In this document: piece by piece, positions 1 to 6,650 of the stretch | Layout: every line of letters starts with the position of its first letter | Numbering within the stretch: the first letter of the stretch is position 1 | Assembly: GCA_043748015.1 (NCBI GenBank) | Contig: JAYTOA010000001.1 | Coordinates: forward strand, 1-12,706 | From: JAIBBG01 sp043748015 | GTDB taxonomy: Bacteria > Bacteroidota > Bacteroidia > Flavobacteriales_D > Sanyastnellaceae | Direction: 5' to 3' | DNA: 12,706 bases | Notes under the pieces: generated by a model | Told to the model about the DNA's origin: nothing | What the model saw: the letters and a program-made list of their open reading frames with translations, nothing else | Database searches by the model: none | Made by a program: the position numbers and the translations under genes

Positions 1-138
1 TGCTACAGAGCGCGTTCCCTATAATCCCATAATCCTATATACCTGTATTCCTATTTAATGATTTGATGAATTGGGGAATTCTTGATTGCTACAGAGCGCA
101 TTCCCTATAATCCCATAATCCTATTTTCCTACAATCCT
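1..138. repeat. Non-coding end with a 38-bp direct repeat
   Basis: No gene is visible here. Positions 1-38 and 87-124 are near-identical 38-bp direct repeats that differ at one base (g14 versus a100). Each begins TGCTACAGAGCGC and ends in the iterated phrase ATAATCCCATAATCCTAT. The 48-bp spacer is AT-rich and contains GATTTGATGA at 60-69, a 10-mer that recurs at 12084-12093. The array lies just downstream of the minus-strand sua5 stop codon. It looks like a degenerate intergenic repeat family. No long inverted repeat or transposase is associated with it. The first copy starts at the window edge, so more copies may lie to the left. Confidence 0.8.
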
Positions 139-1086
139 CTATGAGCTTGCTCTTCTCAACTTATCATTGATCGCCTTCCCAACTCCCACATTCGGAACCC
201 ACTCGGCGAGGATGATCTCTGCGTCGGAAGTATCGAGTTCGCGGAGTGCTGCGAAAAGATTTTTTGCAGCTTCTGATAAGTCAGCTTTTTCGGAAAGGAT
301 ATAATTGCGGTAGTGCGAATACTCATCTTCAAAGCTGAGGATCGCCAATTTTTTTCCTGAGTGTTTGGAAAGTAGATTTTTGATTACACCGACTACAATT
401 TTTTTATGTGGCGAGTAATGACTGATCATCATTCCCGGGGCCTGCGGATTGGATGTGCTCGTGGTCATCACTTCAACTTCGCCTATACACGCCGTGATCT
501 GCTCTTCGGTTATTCCACCCAACCGGAGAATGACGGGAATGTCTTTTGTGCAATCGACGATGGTTGATTCGAGTCCTATCTGACAATTTCCTCCATCCAG
601 TATCATTGGAATTTTTTCGCCCAATTGTTTCAATACGTGCTCAGCAGAAGTTGGAGAGATATATCCGAATGGATTTGCGCTAGGCGCAGCAAGCGGGAAA
701 TCGAGTGAATGGAGAAGTTCATTCGTTATCGTATGATCTGGCATTCGAATGCCAACAGTATCAAGTCCGGAGGTTACGATGTCGGGTATGATGTCCTTTT
801 TCTTTAGCACCAATGTCAAAGGTCCCGGCCAGAATTTTTTCGCGAGTATTTGCGCATTCTCAGGAAAATCGATGACGAGGTCTTTTACTTTTTCAATGGA
901 TGAAATGTGAACAATCAACGGATCGAAATGCGGACGATTTTTTATCGAGAAAATTTTCACAACGGCATCAGCATTCAATGCGTTGGCCGCAAGTCCATAT
1001 ACTGTTTCTGTGGGAATGGCAACGACTTCATTATCTCTTAATAGAGTCGCTGCTTGACCGATATTTTTTGAGATAGTTGCGCTCAA
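139..1086 (-). CDS. sua5: L-threonylcarbamoyladenylate synthase (Sua5/YrdC/YwlC family)
   Basis: Sua5-type enzymes make threonylcarbamoyl-AMP from threonine, bicarbonate and ATP in the cytoplasm. This is the first step of t6A37 synthesis in tRNAs that read ANN codons. The 315-residue protein has both parts of the long form. A YrdC-like domain fills about residues 8-200, with IPTETVYGLAANAL at 24-37, the basic KxR patch at K49/R51 (KNRP, often KGRP in relatives), and APSANPFG at 134-141. A linker with APGMMISHYSP at 217-227 leads to a C-terminal Sua5 domain ending in GVGKAINDKLRRAS. The start is TTG: an in-frame TGA lies two codons upstream and no ATG occurs before residue 115, inside the conserved domain. 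The gene lies 55 bp downstream of gldH on the same strand and probably shares its transcript. Confidence 0.95.
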   Translation of the reverse strand: MSATISKNIGQAATLLRDNEVVAIPTETVYGLAANALNADAVVKIFSIKNRPHFDPLIVHISSIEKVKDLVIDFPENAQILAKKFWPGPLTLVLKKKDIIPDIVTSGLDTVGIRMPDHTITNELLHSLDFPLAAPSANPFGYISPTSAEHVLKQLGEKIPMILDGGNCQIGLESTIVDCTKDIPVILRLGGITEEQITACIGEVEVMTTSTSNPQAPGMMISHYSPHKKIVVGVIKNLLSKHSGKKLAILSFEDEYSHYRNYILSEKADLSEAAKNLFAALRELDTSDAEIILAEWVPNVGVGKAINDKLRRASS

Positions 1087-1141
1087 GATTCAGTGTTCAG
1101 TATGACACTGCAATGATAAGCAAGCAAAAGTTAGAAGTCAA

Positions 1142-1624
1142 TTACTTCTTCTCGATTTCGCGAACGATCAACCCAACATCCATAGCGAACTCCAGTGGAT
1201 CAATGTCTGGCATGACTTGCGAAATTTCGTATTTGTATTTTCCAAAAACGGGATATTGCTTTTTACCATCAAGCACATATTCGATGTCGATGATGTCGAA
1301 GCCTTTGTCTCCAATGAATTCGCCTTTTTCATCTCTTATTTTTAAATCTACGTCACGTCGAACGGCGTTTCCGGAAGGATCGGTTTCTACAATCTGAATC
1401 AATGCTTTATCGTAAAAATAACTGCTCGCATATCGAAAAGTGAGCACAAGCTCCAACGGATGCGCATTTTCTTTCACGTCAACCACAAAGGTTTTGACAT
1501 CTTTTTTATACCAATAGAAGTCTTCTCCAAAGGATTCGTGCTCACTGTAAATGACTTTGCGGCTGTCGCAACCGGTGATCGTGATCATGAAAATCGCAAG
1601 AAACAGAAATGTGATTTGGCGCAT
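1142..1624 (-). CDS. gldH: GldH-like gliding motility lipoprotein
   Basis: This 160-residue lipoprotein precursor has a hydrophobic signal segment (residues 3-18) and a lipobox ITGC with the acceptor at Cys19, so a lipid-anchored envelope protein is expected. The mature part resembles GldH in length and pattern: a short YSEH..F..FYWYKKDVKTF start, a beta-rich middle with LVLTFRYASSYFYDKALIQI, a DEKGEFIGDKGFD turn, and a closing LEFAMDVGLIVREIEK where GldH proteins have a similar DVGxRIE ending. GldH is required for gliding in Flavobacterium johnsoniae, but its exact biochemical role is not established. Homologues also occur in non-gliding Bacteroidota, so motility should not be concluded from this gene alone. 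It is the promoter-proximal gene of a pair with sua5 and is divergent from parE. The assignment rests on recalled family patterns. Confidence 0.75.
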   Translation of the reverse strand: MRQITFLFLAIFMITITGCDSRKVIYSEHESFGEDFYWYKKDVKTFVVDVKENAHPLELVLTFRYASSYFYDKALIQIVETDPSGNAVRRDVDLKIRDEKGEFIGDKGFDIIDIEYVLDGKKQYPVFGKYKYEISQVMPDIDPLEFAMDVGLIVREIEKK

Positions 1625-1777
1625 GGCTTTGGGTTGCTTATTTTGTTGGTAAATGTATAAAGCCCGCTGATATTGCCTTTCAGTGGATTTTTATTGTTCA
1701 AAACTCGTTATCAATCGAGTGCTGACGGGCTTTGTGGCTCGTAAATTCGCACTTTAGTTTTTACCGCAAATTCAAAA
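1625..1777. promoter_or_regulatory. Divergent gldH/parE intergenic region with nested inverted repeats
   Basis: This 153-bp region must hold the promoters of the minus-strand gldH-sua5 pair and the plus-strand parE-parC pair. It contains a perfect 8-bp inverted repeat, AAAGCCCG at 1659-1666 and CGGGCTTT at 1726-1733. Inside it is a second one, ACTCG at 1703-1707 and CGAGT at 1716-1720. The right outer arm overlaps the TTG of a candidate parE promoter. This could be an operator, a cruciform-prone element or a transcript structure. The sequence shows only the symmetry. Confidence 0.45.
1732..1762 (+). promoter_or_regulatory. Candidate Bacteroidota-type promoter of parE-parC
   Basis: TTG at 1732-1734 is followed after 20 bp by TAGTTTTT at 1755-1762. 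This fits the Bacteroidota primary-sigma pattern (TTG, about 17-23 bp, TAnnTTTG) except for the final base. The parE ATG is at 1778, so the predicted 5' leader would be only about 10 nt. The motif is short and AT-rich and could occur by chance. Confidence 0.3.
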
Positions 1778-3652
1778 ATGTCGCAACAGGTTCAATATAC
1801 AGAAGACAATATCCGGTCGCTCGACTGGCATGAACACATCCGCTTACGTCCGGGTATGTACATCGGTAAGCTCGGTGATGGTTCGTCCTACGACGATGGT
1901 ATCTATGTTCTTCTAAAAGAAATTATCGATAACTCTATCGATGAATACGTGATGGGTCATGGTAAAACCATCGACATCATCATCAAGGAAGGTACTGTCA
2001 CGGTGCGTGATTATGGTCGCGGAATTCCACTTGGAAAAGTGATCGACTGTGTTTCAAAAATCAACACCGGTGGTAAGTATGATTCACGCGCTTTCAAGAA
2101 AAGCGTCGGATTGAATGGTGTCGGTACGAAAGCGGTGAACGCTCTCAGCGGTTACTTCAAAGTGGAAAGTGTCCGCGATGGCGAGTCGAAAATCGCTGAA
2201 TTCAAAAAGGGAACGATCATCAAGGATCACAAAATCGGTCCGACGACTTCGAAGAATGGTACGACGATGAGTTTCATTCCGGATGATTCCATGTTTCATC
2301 ACTATCAGTTTCGCGCGCAGTACGTAGAGAAATTGTTGTGGAATTATTGTTATCTGAATTCAGGACTTACCATCGTTTTTAATGGACAGAAATTCAAAAG
2401 TGAAAATGGTCTGAGAGATTTGCTCGCTGCCAACATGAGCGAGGATCAGCTTTATCCTACTGTTCACCTGATTGGTGATGATATCGAAGTTGCGCTGACG
2501 CACACCAATAGTTATGGTGAAGATTACTACAGCTTCGTCAATGGACAATACACTACACAAGGTGGAACGCACCATGCTGCATTTCGTGAAGCTTATGTGA
2601 AAGTGATTCGCGATTTCTTCGGAAAGGATTATGAAGCTGTGGATATTCGTTCGGGTATCGTCGCTGCAGTAGCGGTGAAAGTGGTGGAACCGGTTTTCGA
2701 ATCACAAACGAAAACAAAGTTGGGATCCAATGAAATCGAACCTAACGGCAAAAGCATGAAAGCTTTTGTATTGGAGTTTTTGCAGAAGGAACTCAACAAT
2801 TACCTTCATAAAAATCCGGATGTCTCAAGCGCATTGCTGAAGAAAATTCTTCAAAGCGAAAGAGAAAGAAAAGAGTTGCAAGGAATTCAAAAGCTTGCAC
2901 GCGATCGAGCGAAGAAGGCAAATCTTCATAACAAAAAATTGCGCGATTGTAAAGTGCATTTCACCGATAATAAGGATGATGCTCCGGAAACAACTTTGTT
3001 CATCACCGAGGGTGACAGTGCAAGTGGATCGATTACGATTTCGCGCAATGTGCAAACGCAAGCTGTATTCAGTTTGCGCGGAAAGCCTCTGAATACATAT
3101 GGCATGACGAAGAAAGTTGTGTACGAAAATGAAGAATTCAATTTGTTGCAAGCTGCTTTGAATATCGAGGATGGACTTGATCTTTTGCGTTATAACAGAG
3201 TCGTTATTGCCACCGATGCTGACGTCGATGGTATGCACATCCGTTTGCTGCTCATCACCTTTTTCCTTCAGTTTTTTCCCGATCTGGTGAAGCATGGTCA
3301 CCTGTATGTGTTGACTACACCGCTTTTTCGCGTGAGAAATAAGAAAGAAACGATTTACTGTTACAGCGACGAAGAGAGACAAAGCGCCATTGCGAAACTC
3401 GGAACGAAGCCTGAGATCACACGATTCAAGGGTCTTGGAGAAATTTCGCCTGAAGAGTTCAAAGCTTTCATTGGACCTGAAATAAGACTTGAACCGGTTG
3501 TAATCGGAAAAGATTCTCACCTCAAAGACATGCTTGAATTCTACATGGGAAAAAACACCCCGGACAGACAAGAATTCATCATCAATAATTTGAAAGTGGA
3601 GAAGGATGACATCGCCGATGCAGTTGTCAAAGAAGAATTGGTTGAACAATAA
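1778..3652 (+). CDS. parE: DNA topoisomerase IV subunit B (ParE)
   Basis: ParE is the ATPase subunit of topoisomerase IV, which with ParC passes one DNA duplex through another to decatenate and relax chromosomes. The 624-residue length matches ParE rather than the longer gyrase B with insertions. The GHKL ATPase domain shows the catalytic Glu48 and Asn52 in LLKEIIDNSIDE, Asp78 in VRDYGRGIP, and the glycine loop VGLNGVGTKAVNAL at 110-123. The transducer has the QTKTKLG loop at 310-316, whose Lys312 should contact ATP. The TOPRIM domain has EGDSASGS at 411-418 and DADVDG at 480-485, giving metal ligands Glu411, Asp480 and Asp482. RFKGLGEI lies at 549-556. The N-terminal RSLDWHEHIRLRPGMYIGKLGDGSS-like opening is the Bacteroidota ParE form. 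It is followed 13 bp later by parC, so the two are almost certainly one operon. Confidence 0.97.
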   Translation: MSQQVQYTEDNIRSLDWHEHIRLRPGMYIGKLGDGSSYDDGIYVLLKEIIDNSIDEYVMGHGKTIDIIIKEGTVTVRDYGRGIPLGKVIDCVSKINTGGKYDSRAFKKSVGLNGVGTKAVNALSGYFKVESVRDGESKIAEFKKGTIIKDHKIGPTTSKNGTTMSFIPDDSMFHHYQFRAQYVEKLLWNYCYLNSGLTIVFNGQKFKSENGLRDLLAANMSEDQLYPTVHLIGDDIEVALTHTNSYGEDYYSFVNGQYTTQGGTHHAAFREAYVKVIRDFFGKDYEAVDIRSGIVAAVAVKVVEPVFESQTKTKLGSNEIEPNGKSMKAFVLEFLQKELNNYLHKNPDVSSALLKKILQSERERKELQGIQKLARDRAKKANLHNKKLRDCKVHFTDNKDDAPETTLFITEGDSASGSITISRNVQTQAVFSLRGKPLNTYGMTKKVVYENEEFNLLQAALNIEDGLDLLRYNRVVIATDADVDGMHIRLLLITFFLQFFPDLVKHGHLYVLTTPLFRVRNKKETIYCYSDEERQSAIAKLGTKPEITRFKGLGEISPEEFKAFIGPEIRLEPVVIGKDSHLKDMLEFYMGKNTPDRQEFIINNLKVEKDDIADAVVKEELVEQ

Positions 3653-3665
3653 TTAGAGAAAAGGA

Positions 3666-6446
3666 ATGTCAGAAGACATCGAAAATATCAATGAGGAAAT
3701 GTCCTCCGAAGGTGGAAGCCTTGGCGACGTAGTTCAAGTGCAGGGCTTATATAAAGATTGGTTCCTGGATTATGCGAGCTATGTTATTCTCGAGCGAGCT
3801 GTTCCGCACATTCATGACGGTTTGAAACCCGTGCAACGCAGAATTCTCCATTCACTTTGGGAGATGGACGATGGTCGCTTCAACAAGGTGGCCAACGTGA
3901 TCGGTAATACGATGAAGTATCACCCGCACGGTGATGCTAGTATCGGCGATGCACTCGTGCAAATTGGTCAGAAGAATTTGTTGCTCGACATGCAGGGTAA
4001 CTGGGGAAATATTTACACCGGTGATTCTGCCGCGGCATCACGTTACATAGAAGTTCGGCTCAACAAATTCGCGCTGGAAGTCGTTTTCAATCCGAAGACA
4101 ACAAAGTGGTTGAATAGTTATGACGGTCGTAACAAAGAACCTGATACACTTCCTGTGAAGTTTCCTTTGCTGCTTGCAATGGGTGTGGAAGGTATTGCTG
4201 TCGGACTTGCCTGCAAAATTTTGCCCCACAATTTCCTGGAATTGATCGACGCGAGCATTGATATACTGCGTGGAAAACGCACGCACATTATGCCCGATTT
4301 TCAAACCGGCGGACTTGCAGATTGTACGGATTACAACGGTGGATTGCGTGGAGGTAAGGTTCGTGTTCGTGCGCGCATAAAAAAAGACGACAAGGAAAAA
4401 ACGCTGATCATTTCCGAAATTCCATTTGGCACAACAACAGTTTCGCTCATCGATTCTGTGTTGAAGGCAAACGAAAAAGGAAAGATCAAAATAAAGAAGG
4501 TTGAAGACATCACTACTGATAAAGTGGAGATCATCATTCATCTTGCGCCGGGAACTTCTCCCGATAAAACGATTGATGCACTCTATGCATTCACGGATTG
4601 TCAGGTGAGTATTTCACCGAACTCATGCGTTATCTCTGAAGACAGACCTGTTTTCATCGGTGTAGATGAGTTGCTGAAAATTTCAACAGAGCATACCAAA
4701 GATCTCATTGAAGATGAATTGAAAATTCAATTGGGTGAATTGAATGAGCAATGGTTTTTCTCTTCACTCGAAAAGATTTTTATCGAGAAAAAAATCTATC
4801 GCAAAATTGAAGATTGCGAAACATGGGAAGAGATCATCGACACGATTCACAAAGGTTTAAAGCCTTTTGTGAAAGACTTCTTCAGAGAAGTGACAGATGA
4901 TGATGTAACACGTCTCACGGAGATTCGCATCAAGCGTATCTCGAAATTTGATGCATTCAAAGCAGATGATCTCATCAAAAAACTTGAAGGTGATATCAAA
5001 GAAGTGAAGCGCAAACTCAAAGAACTGGTTGATACGTGTATCGACTATTTCAAAGAGTTGAAGCGCAAATACGGCAAGGACAAAGAGCGCAAAACGGAGT
5101 TGAAGCAATTCGATGTGGTGGAAGCTGCGAAGGTCGCCATAGCCAATGCGAAGTTGTATGTCAACTTTGCAGAAGGATTTGTCGGCACAGGCTTGAAGCG
5201 AGATGAAGGCGAGTATATCGGTGAATGTTCCGACATCGACGACATCATTATTTTCCGTAAGGATGGAAAGATGCTGGTGAAGCGCGTCGAGTCCAAAGCT
5301 TTTGCCGGTAAAGACATCATACACGTTGCTGTATGGTTGAAGGATGACAAGCGCACCATCTACAATATGATATACAGTGATGGCAAGAAAGGCGGCGCTA
5401 TGATGAAGCGCTTTGCTGTGACTGCTATCACACGTGATAAAGAATATGATCTCACGAAGGGTACACCCGGTAGCGAAGTGTTGCACTTCAGCGCGAATCC
5501 AAATGGTGAAGCGGAAGTGGTGACAGTCATTTTACGCGCCATGGAACGCGTGAAGAAGTTGAAGTTCGACGTTGATTTTTCGGAACTCGCTATCAAAGGC
5601 CGTGATGCCAATGGAAATGTTGTAACGAAGTATCCGGTGAAGAAAGTAGAGTTGAAGCAAGCGGGAATTTCTACGCTCGGCGCGCGTCAAATATGGCTCG
5701 ATGACAGTGTGATGCGTTTGAATGAAGAAGGTCATGGAAGATTCCTCGGTGAATTTCATGCGGAAGATAAAATTCTTGTGGTGCTCCATTCCGGAGTTTA
5801 CAAATTGATCACTCCTGATTTGTCAACTCACTTTGATGACAATATTTCTGTTGTAGAAAAATGGATTCCGGAGAAAGCGTTGACGGCAGTTTATTTCGAT
5901 GGTGAAAAGGAACAGTGGTTTGTAAAGCGATTCCTTGTTGAGCCATCAAAAGGTCCGGTGACGTTCATTACCGAGCATCCGAAATCCAAACTCTGCGTTG
6001 CTACATTGTTGCATCACCCTGTTATTTATGTTCGCTTTGATAAGCGAAATAAAATCGCGAAGAATAAAATGGATGAGAGTGTGAACTTGCGAGAGTTCAT
6101 TGCAGTGAAAGGATTGAAAGCAATCGGCAACAGACTTACAACTTATCCGGTATTGAACATTGACTTGATCGATGCTGATCCGCAGCGTGAAGTCGAATCA
6201 GAGAATTTGATGAATGAAATGATTCGTGCGCGTCAACCGGAAAAAGTAGAAGTAGATCGCAACGATGAATTGTTCGAACCACAAAATCCTGAAGACATCG
6301 AATTTGAAATCGAAGGTCTCGATGAAGACATGGCGAAATTCAAAGCGATGAAAAATCAAGCGGCGAATGCTGCACCGGAAGTGCAAAAGTCCAAACCGAA
6401 AATTGATCCGACGAAGTTGAAAGGTGAGCAGGGAAGCTTGTTTTAA
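3666..6446 (+). CDS. parC: DNA topoisomerase IV subunit A (ParC)
   Basis: ParC is the DNA-cleaving subunit of topoisomerase IV. The breakage-reunion domain (about residues 25-490) contains YKDWFLDYASYVILERAVP, the winged-helix stretch KYHPHGDASIGDALVQ (84-99), and catalytic Tyr127 preceded by Arg126 in AAASRYIEVRL. The conserved IAVG is at 177-180. From about 490 to 830 is a beta-pinwheel-like C-terminal domain. No QRRGGKG-type GyrA box is visible, which favours topoisomerase IV over gyrase. At 926 residues it is longer than Escherichia coli ParC; the excess includes an acidic linker (about 857-890) and a Lys/Pro tail ending in QGSLF. Position 91 is Ala where E. coli ParC has the quinolone-contacting Ser80, while Asp95 keeps the acidic Glu84 equivalent. 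A close AAAAGG lies just before the ATG, and parE ends 13 bp upstream. Confidence 0.97.
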   Translation: MSEDIENINEEMSSEGGSLGDVVQVQGLYKDWFLDYASYVILERAVPHIHDGLKPVQRRILHSLWEMDDGRFNKVANVIGNTMKYHPHGDASIGDALVQIGQKNLLLDMQGNWGNIYTGDSAAASRYIEVRLNKFALEVVFNPKTTKWLNSYDGRNKEPDTLPVKFPLLLAMGVEGIAVGLACKILPHNFLELIDASIDILRGKRTHIMPDFQTGGLADCTDYNGGLRGGKVRVRARIKKDDKEKTLIISEIPFGTTTVSLIDSVLKANEKGKIKIKKVEDITTDKVEIIIHLAPGTSPDKTIDALYAFTDCQVSISPNSCVISEDRPVFIGVDELLKISTEHTKDLIEDELKIQLGELNEQWFFSSLEKIFIEKKIYRKIEDCETWEEIIDTIHKGLKPFVKDFFREVTDDDVTRLTEIRIKRISKFDAFKADDLIKKLEGDIKEVKRKLKELVDTCIDYFKELKRKYGKDKERKTELKQFDVVEAAKVAIANAKLYVNFAEGFVGTGLKRDEGEYIGECSDIDDIIIFRKDGKMLVKRVESKAFAGKDIIHVAVWLKDDKRTIYNMIYSDGKKGGAMMKRFAVTAITRDKEYDLTKGTPGSEVLHFSANPNGEAEVVTVILRAMERVKKLKFDVDFSELAIKGRDANGNVVTKYPVKKVELKQAGISTLGARQIWLDDSVMRLNEEGHGRFLGEFHAEDKILVVLHSGVYKLITPDLSTHFDDNISVVEKWIPEKALTAVYFDGEKEQWFVKRFLVEPSKGPVTFITEHPKSKLCVATLLHHPVIYVRFDKRNKIAKNKMDESVNLREFIAVKGLKAIGNRLTTYPVLNIDLIDADPQREVESENLMNEMIRARQPEKVEVDRNDELFEPQNPEDIEFEIEGLDEDMAKFKAMKNQAANAAPEVQKSKPKIDPTKLKGEQGSLF

Positions 6447-6650
6447 GTAGGCGGTCTTCAGCAGGCAGTCCGCGGAGGGCGCGCTTCAACACTCATATCT
6501 CTTTTCTCACACTTACACATTTAAAAAGAAGTGTGAGGTTGAGTGTGAGATTTGAGGAGGTGCGCTCTTGCATCACTAGCGATGCCAGGAACTATGAACT
6601 TGGAACTATAGCGACGTCGAATAGAAGAGATAAGTCCAATAATGATCTTC
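6447..6650. other. Convergent gap with nested hairpin arms and short repeats
   Basis: These 204 bp separate the stop codons of parC and the minus-strand PorE-like gene. Two direct GGAACTAT repeats lie at 6588-6595 and 6602-6609, separated by GAACTT. A GC-rich patch (6450-6484) contains GGC/GCAGGCAGT-like phrases. No supported gene is present: the plus-strand open frame that starts at 6533 runs into the reverse strand of the PorE-like gene and is its shadow. Confidence 0.6.
6489..6549. terminator. Possible bidirectional transcription-end structure
   Basis: The inner arms are CTCACACTT (6506-6514) and AAGTGTGAG (6529-6537), a perfect 9-bp stem with a 14-nt loop. The outer arms are ACACTCA (6489-6495) and TGAGTGT (6540-6546), 7 bp. 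A second copy of AGTGTGAG (6542-6549) could compete with the inner right arm. Its position between convergent genes suits a shared transcription end. It lacks a T-run on either strand, so it is not a canonical intrinsic terminator. Confidence 0.35.

Noticed and set aside
1..124. CRISPR array or transposon end
   Set aside because: Only two repeat copies with a 48-bp AT-rich spacer, no cas gene, no transposase and no terminal inverted repeats.
1077..1397. Plus-strand open frame of 106 residues over gldH
   Set aside because: Antisense to gldH, which has a convincing signal peptide and lipobox; Ser-rich shadow sequence.
2825..3649. 274-residue minus-strand open frame inside parE
   Set aside because: It lies entirely antisense to a strongly conserved gene, shows no recognisable domain, and follows from the codon bias of parE.
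4857..5486. 209-residue minus-strand open frame inside parC
   Set aside because: Antisense shadow of parC with no family resemblance and hydrophobic, Phe/Ile-rich composition typical of reverse-frame reading.
1778..6446. Reading the pair as gyrase (gyrB-gyrA)
   Set aside because: ParE length, the adjacent parE-parC order, Bacteroidota ParE/ParC motif variants and the lack of a visible GyrA box favour topoisomerase IV.
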